64,000 nt of DNA from Micromonospora sp. C31. GTDB taxonomy: Bacteria; Actinomycetota; Actinomycetes; Mycobacteriales; Micromonosporaceae. The translations under genes and the position numbers were made by a program. This document shows positions 49,971 through 60,117 of this stretch, piece by piece. The notes under the pieces are model-generated. The model saw only the letters and a program-made list of their open reading frames with translations. It was not told the DNA's origin and did not search any database. How positions within the stretch are numbered: position 1 is the stretch's first letter; each line of letters opens with the position of its first letter. The stretch is from the NCBI RefSeq assembly GCF_018070575.1, contig NZ_JAGPXN010000007.1:210668-274667 (forward strand), given 5' to 3'.

Positions 49971-50867
49971 TCAGGACGCGTCGGCCTGCTTCGGGTGCCG
50001 CACGATCACCAGCGGGCAGTGCGCGTGGTGCAGCGCCGCGTGGCTGACCGAGCCGAGCAGCAGCCCGCCCAGCGCGCCCCGCCCGCGCGCCCCCACGACG
50101 ACCAGCTGGGCCTTCTTCGACTCCTCGACCAGCACGCCGCCGGGGGAGCCCCGGACCAGTCGGTGCTGCGCCGGCACGTCGGGGTAGCGCTCGGCGAAGC
50201 CGGCGAGGGACTCCGCGAGGGCGCGTTCCTCGTCGGCGGCGAGGGCGTCCAGGTCGTACACCAGGGGCAGGATGTCGCCCGGGCCGACCGGCGTGGGGTA
50301 GAGCCAGGCCTGCACCGCGACCAGCGGGGCGCCCCGGCGACTGGCCTCCTCGAAGGCGAACGCGACGGCCTCGAGGGAACACTCGGAGCCGTCGACGCCC
50401 ACCACGACCGGGCCGTCGGCGCGCTCCTCGCCGCGCACCACCAGGACGGGGACCCGCGCGTGGGCGGCGACCTGCACGGTGACGGAGCCGAGCAGCAGCC
50501 CGGCGAAGCCGCCCAGGCCCCGGTGGCCCAGCACCAGCAGGGCGGCGTCCCGCGACTCCTCGAGCAGGACGGGGGTCGCCGCGCCGTCGACCACCACGCC
50601 GGTCACCGGCACGTCCGGGGCGGTCCTGGTGGCCGCGGCGATCGCCTCGGAGACGAACCGCTCGGCCTGGTTGCGCAGGCCGGCGCCGGCCGGCGCGCCC
50701 TCCGCGGCACCGAGCGGGGCGCGCGTCAGGGGCCAGACGAAGGCGTGCACGACCCGCAGCGGACGCTGCCGGTCGGCCGCCTCCCGCGCCGCCACCCGGA
50801 CCGCGTCCAGTGCGGCGGCCGAACCGTCCACACCCACCACGACGGGGGCACCGGTCTTGATGGTCAT
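49971..50867 (-). CDS. Universal stress protein, tandem domains
   Basis: A 298-residue protein with two UspA domains, similar in design to its neighbour. The N-terminal APVVVGVDGSAAALDAV and LVLGHRGLGGFAGLLLGS, then VVVGVDGSECSLEAV and VVVGARGRGALGGLLLGS, are the nucleotide-binding parts. ATG 50867 follows GGAGGA. A DevR-type palindrome lies 75 bp upstream, inside the end of the ATPase gene, so this gene probably has its own promoter. Confidence 0.92.
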   Translation of the reverse strand: MTIKTGAPVVVGVDGSAAALDAVRVAAREAADRQRPLRVVHAFVWPLTRAPLGAAEGAPAGAGLRNQAERFVSEAIAAATRTAPDVPVTGVVVDGAATPVLLEESRDAALLVLGHRGLGGFAGLLLGSVTVQVAAHARVPVLVVRGEERADGPVVVGVDGSECSLEAVAFAFEEASRRGAPLVAVQAWLYPTPVGPGDILPLVYDLDALAADEERALAESLAGFAERYPDVPAQHRLVRGSPGGVLVEESKKAQLVVVGARGRGALGGLLLGSVSHAALHHAHCPLVIVRHPKQADAS

Positions 50868-50917
50868 CGACTCCTCCTTCTGTCCGTCTCCAGCCTGCTG
50901 CATCCGGACGCTACCGG

Positions 50918-53692
50918 TCAGGGGCGGTCGTCCCGACGGGTGGGACCTTGGTCCCGGACCGTGGCCTGCGCGCCGCCGGCCGGGCCGTCCGCCCCCGGCG
51001 CGCGCCGCCCGCCCCGGCCGGCCCCGGCCGCAGCGGCCCGGCCCCACGCGGCGGCGTCCGCCGCGGCGGCTTCCTGCCCGGCCGGGTCCTGGGGCGCGGC
51101 GTCCGCCGGTGTGGTGCCGGCCGGCCGGCGGGCCAGCCGCAGGATCAACCCGGGCAGCACGCTGACGGCGGCGCAGGCCAGCAGCTCCGCCGCGCCGAGC
51201 GGCTGCGTGCCGAGCAGGTCCCGCAGCGGGGACAGCAGCACCCCGGCGACCTGGAGCAGCGCGGAGACCGCCACCGCGAGCGGCAGCGCCCGGTTGCCGT
51301 GCCGGGCACCGCGCGGTCGCGGCGCGCGGACCGCGAGCGCCACCCCGAGCTGGGCCAGGCCGAGCACCACGAAGACCACCGACTGCCAGGGCCGGTCCCA
51401 GTGCGCGGCCAGCACGCCGGCGCCGAGCACCACGGCGGCGATCAGCGCGCCGGTGACCAGCACGTCACGGCCCAGGCCGGCCCCGAGCACCGACTCGGAC
51501 GGGGATCGGGGCGCCCGACGCAGCGTGCCCGGCTCCGCCGGCTCCGCGCCCAGCGCCACCCCCGGCACGCCGTGGGTGAGCAGGTTCACCCAGAGGATCT
51601 GCGCCGGCAGCAGCGGCACGGCCAGCCCGAACAACGGACCGAGCAGCATCACCGCGATCTCGGCCACCCCGCCGGAGAGCGCGTAGCGCAGGAACCGGCG
51701 GATGTTGTCGTAGATGCGGCGGCCCTCGCCGATCGCCGCGGCGACGGTGGACAGGTCGTCGTCGACGAGCACCAGGTCGGCGGCCTGCCGGGCGACCTCC
51801 GTGCCGCCGCCCATCGCCACCCCGATGTCGGCCCGGCGCAGCGCCGGAGCGTCGTTGACCCCGTCGCCGGTCATCGCCACCACGTGCCCCCGCGACTGGA
51901 GACCGGCGATGATGTCGAGCTTCTGCTCCGGCTGGGTCCGCGCGAACACCCGCGCCTGCGGGTGCGCCCGCGCCGGGTCGCCGTCGTCGCCGCGTACCAC
52001 CGGGTCGCCCTCGCGCCAGAGCCCGAGCTGGCCGCCGATCGCCGCGGCGGTCGCGGGGTGGTCGCCGGTGATCAGCACCAGCCGGACCCCCGCTTCCTCG
52101 AAACTGCCCGCGATGTCGGCCGCGCCCGCGCGCAGCGGGTCACCGACGGCGACCAGGCCCGCCGGGCGCAGCCCGACCGGCCGGGCGGGGTCGGCCGGCG
52201 GGGCGTCCACCACGGCGGACGCGACCGCCAGCACCCGCAGCCCCTCGGCGGCCAGCCGGTGCGCGGCGGCGGTCAGCTCGGCGAGCTCCTCGGCGGAGGC
52301 GTCGACCAGCGGCGCGGCCAGCACGTTCTCCGGGGCGCCCTTGCACACCACCAGGTAGCGCCGGTCGCAGGAGCGGTGCACGGTGGTCATCCGGCGCAGA
52401 TCCTGGTCGAAGGGGTGCTCCGCGACCCGCGGCCACGCCGACCGGGTGCGCTCCGGGTCGAGCCCGCACCGGGCGGCGAAGGCGACCAGCGCCGCCTCCA
52501 GCGGGTCGCCGACGGCCGTCCACTCCGGCCGTTCGTCGGTGGGCGGCGCCAGGGTCGCGTCGTTGCAGAGCAGCCCGGCCCGCGCCAAGCGACGCAGCTC
52601 GTCCGGTACGGCCACTTGCGCACCCCGCTGGTGCACCGCGCCGCGCGGCGCGTAGCCACTGCCGGTGACCCCGTAGCGGGACCCGTCGCCGGTCACGGCG
52701 TGCTGCACCGCCATCCGGCCCTCGGTGAGCGTGCCGGTCTTGTCCGAGGCGATGACGGTGACGGAGCCGAGCGTCTCGACCGCGTGCAGGCGGCGCGGGA
52801 TGGCCCGCGCCCCGGCCATCCGGCGGGCGCCGAGGGCGAGGGCGAGGGTGACGACCGCCGGCAGCGACTCCGGCACGACCGCCACCACCAGGCTCACCGC
52901 GGTGACCGCCATGTCGACCACCGGCCGTCCGCCGACGACGCCGATGACGAAGACCAGCCCCGAGAGCACCACCGCGGCGAAACCGAGCATCCGGCCCAGC
53001 CCTGCGAGGCGGCGCTGCAGCGGGGTGGCGGCGGGCCGGGTGGACGCCACCAGGGCGGTGATCCGGCCGAGCGCGCTGGCGGCGCCCGTGCGTACCACCG
53101 TGCCGGTGGCCCGCCCGGTGGTGACCACCGTTCCCGCACTGGCCTCCTCGCCCGCGGCCCGGAGCACCGGCACCGACTCGCCGGTCAGCGCCGACTCGTC
53201 GACGCTCAGCCGCGCCGCCTCGGCGAGCAGCAGGTCGGCGGGGACCACGTCGCCGGCCTCGACCCGCACCAGGTCACCGCGGACCAGGTCGGCGGCGGGC
53301 AGGACGACGTCCCGCCCGTCGCGCACCACGCGGGCCGTGGGCGCGGCGAGCTGGTCCAAGGCGGCGATCGCCCGGTCGGCGCGGATCTCCTGCACCACCC
53401 CGATGGCGGTGTTCACCAGCACCACCAGCACGATCACCGCGGTGTCGGGGTAGTCGCGCAGCACGGCGGTGACCACGGCGGCAGCCAGCAGCAACGCCAC
53501 CAGCGGATCGGTGAGCTGGTGCAGGACGCGGCCACCGAGGTGGCGGCGGGCCGGCGCGACCGCCGCGTTCGGCCCGTCCGCGCGCAGCCGCGCGGCGGCC
53601 TCCGCCGTACTGAGCCCGGCCGCCGGCCTGGTCGAGGTGTCAGCGGGCACCGGTACGCCCCCGAGGTCGCCGCCGTCCGGACTGTTCCACAT
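50918..53692 (-). CDS. Cation-transporting P-type ATPase (P2 type)
   Basis: A 924-residue membrane pump. [15 protein letters not shown] (actuator domain), PESLPAVV in the membrane core, the phosphorylation site [17 protein letters not shown] (nucleotide-binding) and [22 protein letters not shown] (hinge) are intact. A C-terminal bundle of about six helices follows. It resembles Ca2+/Mg2+ type P2 pumps; the ion cannot be told. In mycobacteria a related gene, ctpF, belongs to the DosR regulon. ATG 53692 is chosen; upstream codons in frame lack domain matches. The final 45 residues are Ala/Gly-rich. Confidence 0.9.
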   Translation of the reverse strand: MWNSPDGGDLGGVPVPADTSTRPAAGLSTAEAAARLRADGPNAAVAPARRHLGGRVLHQLTDPLVALLLAAAVVTAVLRDYPDTAVIVLVVLVNTAIGVVQEIRADRAIAALDQLAAPTARVVRDGRDVVLPAADLVRGDLVRVEAGDVVPADLLLAEAARLSVDESALTGESVPVLRAAGEEASAGTVVTTGRATGTVVRTGAASALGRITALVASTRPAATPLQRRLAGLGRMLGFAAVVLSGLVFVIGVVGGRPVVDMAVTAVSLVVAVVPESLPAVVTLALALGARRMAGARAIPRRLHAVETLGSVTVIASDKTGTLTEGRMAVQHAVTGDGSRYGVTGSGYAPRGAVHQRGAQVAVPDELRRLARAGLLCNDATLAPPTDERPEWTAVGDPLEAALVAFAARCGLDPERTRSAWPRVAEHPFDQDLRRMTTVHRSCDRRYLVVCKGAPENVLAAPLVDASAEELAELTAAAHRLAAEGLRVLAVASAVVDAPPADPARPVGLRPAGLVAVGDPLRAGAADIAGSFEEAGVRLVLITGDHPATAAAIGGQLGLWREGDPVVRGDDGDPARAHPQARVFARTQPEQKLDIIAGLQSRGHVVAMTGDGVNDAPALRRADIGVAMGGGTEVARQAADLVLVDDDLSTVAAAIGEGRRIYDNIRRFLRYALSGGVAEIAVMLLGPLFGLAVPLLPAQILWVNLLTHGVPGVALGAEPAEPGTLRRAPRSPSESVLGAGLGRDVLVTGALIAAVVLGAGVLAAHWDRPWQSVVFVVLGLAQLGVALAVRAPRPRGARHGNRALPLAVAVSALLQVAGVLLSPLRDLLGTQPLGAAELLACAAVSVLPGLILRLARRPAGTTPADAAPQDPAGQEAAAADAAAWGRAAAAGAGRGGRRAPGADGPAGGAQATVRDQGPTRRDDRP
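50942..50955. promoter_or_regulatory. DevR/DosR-like box
   Basis: GGGACCTTGGTCCC is a perfect 6+2+6 palindrome with the shape of the mycobacterial DosR box core (GGGACTWWAGTCCC). It lies 75 bp before a stress-protein start. Confidence 0.6.
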
Positions 53693-53792
53693 CGTCCTCC
53701 ACCCTGCCGTGGCGCCGTCGCGGCGCACCGTCCCGATTCCACTCTCGTCCGGTCGCGCCGTGCCCGCCAGGGAAGTTGCGCCCGTCAGAGCC

Positions 53793-53806
53793 GGGACCAA
53801 CGGCCC
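53793..53806. promoter_or_regulatory. DevR/DosR-like box in a divergent promoter region
   Basis: GGGACCAACGGCCC lies about 100 bp from both the ATPase start and the cNMP-binding protein start, so it could control both. It shares the GGGACCnnCGGCCC form with the boxes at 58642 and 58760. Confidence 0.5.
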
Positions 53807-53903
53807 TGCCGGGCAGGCCACGCCGCGCGGTGCAATGGGCGTTGGGACGACCCGTCGCAGGCACCCGGCCACCGCCGGCCCCGCCCGACGAAAGGGGCAC
53901 CGC

Positions 53904-54380
53904 ATGACCACTCTGGACGTGCTGCACGCGCATCCGTTCCTCGCCGGGCTGCCCGAGCCCTGGCTGCCCCGGCTCGCCGGTCACGCCCGGCCGGTGGTCT
54001 GGCACCCCGGGCACCGGCTGTTCCGGGCCGGCCGGCCGGCCGAGCGCTTCTGGCTGGTCCGCAGCGGTCGGGTGGCGCTCGACTTCGCGGTGCCCGGCCG
54101 GGGCGACGTGGAGATCGAGACGATCGGCCCGGGCGGAGTGCTGGGCTGGTCGTGGCTGTTCCCGCCGTACCGCTGGCAGTTCGGGGCGGTGGCCGCGCAG
54201 CGCAGCACGGCGGTGGAGTTCACCGCCGAGGGGGTGCGCCGGTTGATGGAGTCCGACGACGCGCTCGGCCGGCAGCTCACCACCCGCTTCATGAGCGTGG
54301 TGGTCGACCGGCTGCACGCGGCCCGGGGCCGGCTGCTCGACCTGTACGGCTACCCGGTGGGCGCCCCGCCCGCGGGCTGA
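53904..54380 (+). CDS. Cyclic-nucleotide-binding-domain protein without HTH
   Basis: A 158-residue protein made of a single Crp-like beta-roll: VLHAHPFLAGLPEPWLPRLAGHARPVVWHPGHRLFRAG, then FWLVRSGRVALDF and GPGGVLGWSWLFPPYRWQF. The cNMP phosphate motif (GE...RSA) is not present, and there is no DNA-binding domain after the roll. It may sense another ligand or act as a partner protein. ATG 53904 follows AAAGGGG. Similar small proteins sit in stress-protein clusters of other actinomycetes. Confidence 0.8.
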   Translation: MTTLDVLHAHPFLAGLPEPWLPRLAGHARPVVWHPGHRLFRAGRPAERFWLVRSGRVALDFAVPGRGDVEIETIGPGGVLGWSWLFPPYRWQFGAVAAQRSTAVEFTAEGVRRLMESDDALGRQLTTRFMSVVVDRLHAARGRLLDLYGYPVGAPPAG

Positions 54381-54483
54381 CCCGTCCGCCCCCGCCCGTC
54401 GGCTCCACCCGCACGCCCCGCCTCAGCGGACCGTCGCGCCGCGCCCGGCGAGCGGCCCGCCTCACCCTGCGGACGGCCCCGGC

Positions 54484-55233
54484 TCAGCAGACCGTCAGGC
54501 CGCGCGCCGCGAACTGCCCACGGACCCGCTCCAGCAGCTCCGGCGTGGGCGGCTCGGTGTCGACGAGGGGGAACCGCAGCCCCAACTCCGTGTACTTGTG
54601 TGCGCCGAGCCGGTGGAACGGCAGCACCTCCACCCGCTCGACCGTGGCGAGCGAGGCGGCGAAGTCCGCCACCCCGGCGACGTTGGACACGGCGTCGGTG
54701 AGCCCCGGCACCAGGACGAACCGGATCCAGATCGGGGTGCCCCTGGCCGCCAGGCGGCGGCCGAACCGCAGGGTGGGCGCGACCTCGCCCGTCCCGGTCA
54801 CGGTCCGGTACGTCGCCGGGTCCCACGACTTCACGTCCAGCAGCACCAGGTCGGTGGCGTCGAGCAGGGCGTCGTCGGCGCGGTCGCCCAGGAAGCCGGA
54901 CGTGTCCAGCGCGGTGTGCAGGCCCAGCTCGTGGCAGCGGCGCAGCACCTCCCCGGTGAACCGGGCCTGCTGCAACGGCTCCCCGCCGCTGATCGTCACC
55001 CCGCCGCCGGCCACCGTGATGAACCGCCGGTACCGCTCGATCTCGGCGACGAGTTCGGTCACGCTCCGGTGCTGGCCGCTGCGCCGGTACCAGGTGTCCG
55101 GGCTGTGGCAGTAGCGGCAGCGCAGGGGACACCCGGCGAGGAAGGCCACGAACCGGGTGCCGGGACCGTCCACCCCGATCGACAGGTCGAAGGAGTGCAC
55201 GGCCCCGGTCAGCTCCCGCTCGACGGTGTTCAC
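54484..55233 (-). CDS. pflA: Pyruvate formate-lyase activating enzyme
   Basis: A radical-SAM enzyme that installs the glycyl radical on PflB. The cluster motif CPLRCRYC (CxxxCxxC) is followed by [20 protein letters not shown] (the GGE motif) and [18 protein letters not shown] are also typical. It has 249 residues. GTG 55233 overlaps the pflB stop as GTGA, so the two are co-translated. It converges on the cNMP-binding gene across a 103-bp gap with nothing else visible. Confidence 0.93.
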   Translation of the reverse strand: MNTVERELTGAVHSFDLSIGVDGPGTRFVAFLAGCPLRCRYCHSPDTWYRRSGQHRSVTELVAEIERYRRFITVAGGGVTISGGEPLQQARFTGEVLRRCHELGLHTALDTSGFLGDRADDALLDATDLVLLDVKSWDPATYRTVTGTGEVAPTLRFGRRLAARGTPIWIRFVLVPGLTDAVSNVAGVADFAASLATVERVEVLPFHRLGAHKYTELGLRFPLVDTEPPTPELLERVRGQFAARGLTVC

Positions 55234-57473
55234 AGCGCGCCGTGGAACGTGCGGGACACCACGTCCCGCTGCTGCTCGGCGGTGAGCCGGACGAAGTTGA
55301 CCGCGTACCCGGACACCCGGACGGTGAGCTGCGGGTACCGCTCCGGGTGAGCCATCGCGTCGAGCAGCGTCGCCCGGTCGAGCACGTTGACGTTGAGGTG
55401 GAACCCACCCGCATCGGCGTACCCGTCGAGCACCCCGGCCAGGTTCGTGATCCGCTCCTGCCGGGTGTGGCCCAGGCCGTCCGGGGTGACCGTGCCGGTC
55501 AGCGAGATGCCGTCGCGGGCGGCGGCGTACGGCAGCTTCGCCACCGACAGCGCGGCCGCGACGAGGCCGTGCGTGTCCCGCCCGTTCATCGGGTTCGCGC
55601 CCGGCGCGAACGGCTCGCCGGCACGCCGCCCGTCGGGGGTGTTGCCGGTGTGCCTGCCGTACACCACGTTGGAGGTGATGGTCAGCACCGACAGCGTCAG
55701 CTCGGCGTCGCGGTAGGTGCGCTGCCGGCGCAGCTTCTCCGCGAACGTCTCCACCAGCCACACGGCGATCTCGTCGGCCCGGTCGTCGTTGTTGCCGAAG
55801 GCGGGAGGCTCGCCCTCGACGACGTAGTCGACGGCCAGACCGGTGGCGTCGCGCAGCACCTTCACCCGGCCGTACCGGATCGCCGCGAGGCTGTCCACCG
55901 CGACCGACAGGCCGGCGATGCCGGTGGCCATGAACCGGCGCACCGGGTGGTCGTGCAGGGCCATCTCCAGCCGCTCGTACGCGTACCGGTCGTGCATGTG
56001 GTGGATGACGTTGAGCGCGTCCACGTACGTCTCGGCCAGCCAGTCCAGCGTCCGGTCGTACGCGGCCAGCACCTCGGCGTGGTCGAGGACCTCCCCGCCG
56101 ACCGGCGGCGCGGCCGGCGCCACCTGCTCGCCGGTCAGCTCGTCGCGCCCGCCGTTGACCGCGTAGAGCAGCGCCTTGGCGAGGTTGGCCCGGGCGCCGA
56201 AGAACTGCATGTCCCGACCCACCCGCAGCGCGGACACGCAGCAGGCGATCGCGGTGTCGTCGTCGTACGCCGGGCGGATCAGGTCGTCGTTCTCGTACTG
56301 GATGGCGCTGGTGTCCAGCGACACCTGCGCGCAGAACCGCTTGAACCCCTCCGGCAGCCGCGGCGACCAGAGCACGGTCAGGTTCGGCTCCGGCGCCGGG
56401 CCCAGGTTGTACAGGGTCTGCAGGTAGCGGAAGCTGGTCCGGGTCACCAGCGGCCGGCCGTCGGCGCCCATCCCGCCCAGCGACTCGGTCACCCACGTCG
56501 GGTCCCCGGAGAAGAGCTGGTCGTATTCGGGGGTACGCAGGAACCGGACGATCCGTAGCTTGATCACGAAGTCGTCGATCAACTCCTGGGCGGTCGTCTC
56601 CGTCAGCCGACCCTCGGCCAGGTCCCGCCGCAGGTAGACGTCGAGGAAGCTCGCGGTGCGCCCCAGCGACATCGCGGCCCCGTTCTGCTCCTTCGTGGCG
56701 GCGAGGTACGCGAGGTACAACCACTGGACGGCCTGCCGGGCGGTGGCGGCGGGCGCGGAGACGTCGAGGCCGTAGCCGGCGGCCATCTCCTTCAGCTCGC
56801 CGAGGGCGCGGGCCTGCTCGGCCAGCTCCTCACGGTCCCGGATCACCTCGTCGGTCGACGGCCGCGCATCCAGCGCCGCCCTCAGCGCCCGGCGTTCGGC
56901 GACGAGCCGGTCCACCCCGTACAGCGCCACCCGCCGGTAGTCGCCGATGATCCGACCCCTGCCGTACGCGTCCGGCAGCCCCGTGATGACGTGCGAGCGG
57001 CGGGCCGCCAGCACGTCGGCCGGGTAGGCGTCGAAGACCGCGTCGTTGTGGGTCTTGCGGTAGGTGGTGAAGATCCGGTGCACGACGGGGTCCGGCGCGA
57101 AGCCGTACGCCTCGAGGGCGGCCTCGACCATCCGGAGCCCGCCGGCGGGCATGATCGCCCGACGCAGCGGCGCGTCGGTCTGCAGGCCGACGATCAGCTC
57201 CTTCTCCCGGTCGATGTATCCGGGGCCGTGCGACGTGATCGTCGACGGGGTGGCGGCGTCCACGTCGAGCACGCCCCGGCGGCGCTCGGCGACGAAGAGT
57301 TCCTGCAACGCCCCCCAGACCGCCAGGGTCCGGTCGGTCGGTCCGGCGAGGAACGACCCGTCCCCGGTGTACGGCTCGTGGTGGCGCCGGATGAAGTCCG
57401 CCACGTCGACGGACTCCCGCCAGTCGCCGGCGGCGAAGCCCCGCCACGGGTCCAGGTGCTGGTTCGCGGCCAT
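55230..57473 (-). CDS. pflB: Formate C-acetyltransferase (pyruvate formate-lyase)
   Basis: A glycyl-radical enzyme that splits pyruvate with CoA into acetyl-CoA and formate without oxygen. The adjacent catalytic cysteines are in [14 protein letters not shown] and the radical glycine in RVSGYAVNF near the C-terminus. It has 747 residues, close to E. coli PflB. ATG 57473 follows GGAAGGAA. An oxygen-sensitive enzyme in an aerobic actinomycete, beside stress proteins, points to hypoxic survival or fermentation. Confidence 0.95.
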   Translation of the reverse strand: MAANQHLDPWRGFAAGDWRESVDVADFIRRHHEPYTGDGSFLAGPTDRTLAVWGALQELFVAERRRGVLDVDAATPSTITSHGPGYIDREKELIVGLQTDAPLRRAIMPAGGLRMVEAALEAYGFAPDPVVHRIFTTYRKTHNDAVFDAYPADVLAARRSHVITGLPDAYGRGRIIGDYRRVALYGVDRLVAERRALRAALDARPSTDEVIRDREELAEQARALGELKEMAAGYGLDVSAPAATARQAVQWLYLAYLAATKEQNGAAMSLGRTASFLDVYLRRDLAEGRLTETTAQELIDDFVIKLRIVRFLRTPEYDQLFSGDPTWVTESLGGMGADGRPLVTRTSFRYLQTLYNLGPAPEPNLTVLWSPRLPEGFKRFCAQVSLDTSAIQYENDDLIRPAYDDDTAIACCVSALRVGRDMQFFGARANLAKALLYAVNGGRDELTGEQVAPAAPPVGGEVLDHAEVLAAYDRTLDWLAETYVDALNVIHHMHDRYAYERLEMALHDHPVRRFMATGIAGLSVAVDSLAAIRYGRVKVLRDATGLAVDYVVEGEPPAFGNNDDRADEIAVWLVETFAEKLRRQRTYRDAELTLSVLTITSNVVYGRHTGNTPDGRRAGEPFAPGANPMNGRDTHGLVAAALSVAKLPYAAARDGISLTGTVTPDGLGHTRQERITNLAGVLDGYADAGGFHLNVNVLDRATLLDAMAHPERYPQLTVRVSGYAVNFVRLTAEQQRDVVSRTFHGAL

Positions 57474-57504
57474 CTTCGGTTCCTTCCGAGCGCCGGTGGG
57501 TGCC

Positions 57505-57534
57505 GCCCGGCCGCCGCGGTGACGGCGGCCGGGC
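57505..57534 (-). terminator. Hairpin between adh and pflB
   Basis: GCCCGGCCGCCG (57505-57516) and CGGCGGCCGGGC (57523-57534) form a perfect 12-bp stem with a 6-nt loop, just after the adh stop. It may end or attenuate transcription into pflB. Confidence 0.65.
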
Positions 57535-57541
57535 AGCCGGG

Positions 57542-58552
57542 TCAGGGCTGGAGCACCAGGCGGGCGGCGACCCGCCCGGCCAGCACGTCCTCGATCGCCT
57601 CGTTGATCTCGTCGAGCTTGCGCACCTGGTGGACGACCCGGGTGCGGCCGGCCGAGTGCAGGCGGAACACCTCCGCCAGGTCGGCGCGGGTGCCGACGAT
57701 CGAGCCGATCACGGTGATCCCCTTGAGGACGGTCTCGAAGACCGGCAGGCTCATCGTGTTGTCCTTCGGCAGCGAGACCAGCACCAGCCGGCCGCCACGA
57801 CGCAGGCAGGCGTGCGCCTGCGCGATCACGGCCGGGCTGGCGGCCAGCACGACCGCCACGTCGACGCCGCCGAGGGCGGTGATCGCCTCGACCGGGTCGA
57901 CCCGGGACGCGTCGACCGTGTGGGTCGCGCCGAGGGAGGTGGCCAGTGCCAGCTTCTCCTCGGTGACGTCCACGGCCACGGTCTCGGCACCGTGCAGCTG
58001 CGCGTACTGCTGCGCCAGGTGCCCGAGGCCGCCGATGCCGAAGACGGCGACCCGCTCGCCCGGACGCACCCCGGCCACCCTGACCGCCTTGTACGTGGTG
58101 ACACCCGCGCAGGTCAGCGGGGCCGCCTCCGCCGGGTCGACGCCGGCCGGCACCCGGACCGCGTAGCGGGCCGACGCGAGGGCGTACTCGGCGTGCGCGC
58201 CGTCGATGGCGTAGCCGGTGTTGCGCTGGGACTCGCACAGCGTCTCCCAGCCGGTGACGCAGTACTCGCAGGTGCCGCAGGCCCAGCCGAGCCAGGGCAG
58301 CGCGACCCGGTCGCCGACGGCGTGCTCGGTGACGTCGGGGCCGACCCGCTCGACGATGCCGACCCCCTCGTGGCCCGGGACGAAGGGCGGGTTCGGCCTG
58401 ACCGGCCAGTCGCCGCGGGCGGCGTGGATGTCGGTGTGGCACAGCCCGCTGGCCTCGATGCGCACCAGCACCTGGCCGGGGCCGGGCTCCGGCACCGGCA
58501 CGTCGAAGATCTCCAGCGGACGATCGAACGCGGTGACGACGGTGGCTCGCAT
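57542..58552 (-). CDS. Zinc-dependent alcohol dehydrogenase (AdhP type)
   Basis: Reduces aldehydes or oxidises alcohols with NAD(H). [15 protein letters not shown] and [13 protein letters not shown] carry the catalytic zinc ligands. [15 protein letters not shown] gives four cysteines for the structural zinc. [15 protein letters not shown] is the NAD-binding loop. It has 336 residues. ATG 58552 is preferred, with GGGAGG 7 nt before. Its place next to pflB suggests it removes reducing power in fermentation. Confidence 0.92.
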   Translation of the reverse strand: MRATVVTAFDRPLEIFDVPVPEPGPGQVLVRIEASGLCHTDIHAARGDWPVRPNPPFVPGHEGVGIVERVGPDVTEHAVGDRVALPWLGWACGTCEYCVTGWETLCESQRNTGYAIDGAHAEYALASARYAVRVPAGVDPAEAAPLTCAGVTTYKAVRVAGVRPGERVAVFGIGGLGHLAQQYAQLHGAETVAVDVTEEKLALATSLGATHTVDASRVDPVEAITALGGVDVAVVLAASPAVIAQAHACLRRGGRLVLVSLPKDNTMSLPVFETVLKGITVIGSIVGTRADLAEVFRLHSAGRTRVVHQVRKLDEINEAIEDVLAGRVAARLVLQP

Positions 58553-58641
58553 CGAGGGCCTCCCAACTAGCTTCTCGCTTCCGTCCACCAGCGTGCCGGC
58601 CGGGGCGGGGCCGGGGCAGAGGCTCAGGACCGTCCCGGCCC

Positions 58642-58655
58642 GGGACCTCCGGCCC
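58642..58655. promoter_or_regulatory. DevR/DosR-like box before adh
   Basis: GGGACCTCCGGCCC, 90 bp before the adh ATG. It is identical to the reverse complement of the box at 58760. Confidence 0.5.
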
Positions 58656-58759
58656 CTGTCGGCGGGCCGCCCGGCGGACGTCCCCGTGTGCCCCCGGCGT
58701 CCGGTCACGATCCGGTGGGCCCGCCGCCCCTCGCCGGCAGCGACCCGCCGCCCCGCGAC

Positions 58760-58773
58760 GGGCCGGAGGTCCC
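58760..58773. promoter_or_regulatory. DevR/DosR-like box before the acetyltransferase gene
   Basis: GGGCCGGAGGTCCC, the exact reverse complement of the box at 58642. It ends 21 bp before the TATCCT -10 of the acetyltransferase gene, a position suited to an activator. Confidence 0.5.
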
Positions 58774-58794
58774 GGACCTGTCACCCCCCGGGCC

Positions 58795-58806
58795 TATCCT
58801 CGGGTC
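58795..58806 (+). promoter_or_regulatory. -10 element giving a leaderless transcript
   Basis: TATCCT (58795-58800) is 6 nt before GTG 58807. No ribosome-binding site. Confidence 0.5.
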
Positions 58807-59289
58807 GTGACCGCCGACCTGTGCCTGCGTCCCGTCCGCGACGACGACCTGCCCGCCTTCTTCAGCCACGAGCAGGACGCCGAGGCCAACTGGATGGCGG
58901 CCTTCGGGCCGAAGGACCCGGCCGATCGGGAGCGGTTCGACGCGCACTGGCGTCGCGTGCGCGCCGACGAGCGGATCGTCACCCGCACGGCGGTCGTCGA
59001 CGACGAGGTCGTGGGCCGCGTGGCAGCCTTCCCCGTCGGCGAGCGGACCGAGGTCAGCTACTGGATCGACCCGCGACGCTGGGGCCGGGGATACGCCACC
59101 GCGGCGCTCGCCGCGCTGCTGCGCGAGCTGCCGCAGCGGCCCGTGCACGCCCGCGCCGCCAAGGACAACCGGGCCTCGCTCGCGGTGCTGCGCAAGTGCG
59201 GCTTCGTCGTCACCGGCGAGGACCGGGGGTACGCCGACGGCCGGGGCACCGAGGTGGAGGAGTGGGTGCTGGAGCTCGCCGGAGACTGA
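58807..59289 (+). CDS. GNAT-family N-acetyltransferase
   Basis: A 160-residue protein. LCLRPVRDDDLPAFFSHEQD is strand 1/helix 1 of the fold. SYWIDPRRWGRGYATAAL is the acetyl-CoA-binding motif A, and ASLAVLRKCGFVVTGEDRGY is motif B. The substrate is unknown. A DevR-like box lies in the upstream region. Confidence 0.88.
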   Translation: MTADLCLRPVRDDDLPAFFSHEQDAEANWMAAFGPKDPADRERFDAHWRRVRADERIVTRTAVVDDEVVGRVAAFPVGERTEVSYWIDPRRWGRGYATAALAALLRELPQRPVHARAAKDNRASLAVLRKCGFVVTGEDRGYADGRGTEVEEWVLELAGD

Positions 59290-59329
59290 CCCGTGCCCGC
59301 CCGCCGGGCCGCCGCAACCGGGCGACCAC

Positions 59330-59341
59330 TACTCTCGCGGC
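59330..59341 (+). promoter_or_regulatory. -10 element giving a leaderless transcript
   Basis: TACTCT (59330-59335) is 6 nt before GTG 59342. No ribosome-binding site. Confidence 0.5.
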
Positions 59342-59986
59342 GTGAACTGGCTGGAACTGATCGGCTGGACCGGCTCCGCGCTGCTGGTCTGGTCGCTGCT
59401 GCAGACGCGCATCCTCCGGCTGCGTGCCCTGAACCTGGTCGGCTGCCTGATCCTGATCGGTTACAACGCCGCCGTGCAGGTCTGGCCGATGGTCGGGCTG
59501 AACGTCGTGCTCGCCGTGATCAACGTCTGGTACCTGCGGAGCATGCTCGCCACCCGCCACGACGAGGACACCTACCAGGTGGTCGAGGTCGGGGTCGACG
59601 ACCAGTTCCTGGCCCACACCCTGAAGGTGCACGCCGCCGACATCGCCCGGTTCAATCCCGGCTTCCGCTGGCCCCCCGGCACCGCCGCCGAACGCTCGGC
59701 GTTCCTGGTCGTGCGCGCCGACGAGGTGGTCGGCGTGGTGCTGTCGCACGCCGCGGCGGACGGCGTGGCGCAGGTCGACCTCGACTACGTCACCCGACGG
59801 TTCCGGGACTTCACCCCGGGCGAGTTCGTCTACCGGCGCAGCAGCCTCTTCACCGACCGGGGCTTCCGCCGCGTCGTCACCCCGCCCGGCATGGTCGCCC
59901 CGTACTACCACCGGCTCGGCTTCCGCCCCGAGGGCCGCTCGTACGTCCTCGACCTGCCCGCCCCACCGGTCGCCGGGCGGGCCTGA
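59342..59986 (+). CDS. YgjV-like membrane domain fused to a GNAT-like domain
   Basis: A 214-residue protein. Residues 1-72 contain about three hydrophobic helices (LELIGWTGSALLVWSLL, NLVGCLILIGYNAA, WPMVGLNVVLAVINVWYL), as in YgjV-type inner-membrane proteins. Residues about 80-205 look like an acyltransferase-type fold ending in YYHRLGFRPEGRSYVLDL. I do not know a function. High confidence that it is a gene, low for the second domain. Confidence 0.65.
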   Translation: MNWLELIGWTGSALLVWSLLQTRILRLRALNLVGCLILIGYNAAVQVWPMVGLNVVLAVINVWYLRSMLATRHDEDTYQVVEVGVDDQFLAHTLKVHAADIARFNPGFRWPPGTAAERSAFLVVRADEVVGVVLSHAAADGVAQVDLDYVTRRFRDFTPGEFVYRRSSLFTDRGFRRVVTPPGMVAPYYHRLGFRPEGRSYVLDLPAPPVAGRA

Positions 59987-60117
59987 CCACGTCGTGTGCC
60001 GGTCGAGGATTCGCCGCCCGGCCCGCTGGGCACAGACTGGCCTACGCCGGCCGTGACGTTCGGCCGGCGGTGCCCGCCGTGCCGGCGGTCACCGGTCCCG
60101 CGTGAGGAGAGCCAGGC

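Noticed and set aside
50948..55114. 1388-codon open frame on the plus strand opposite the ATPase gene
   Set aside because: Shadow frame; it runs through the ATPase, intergenic DNA and pflA with low-complexity translation.
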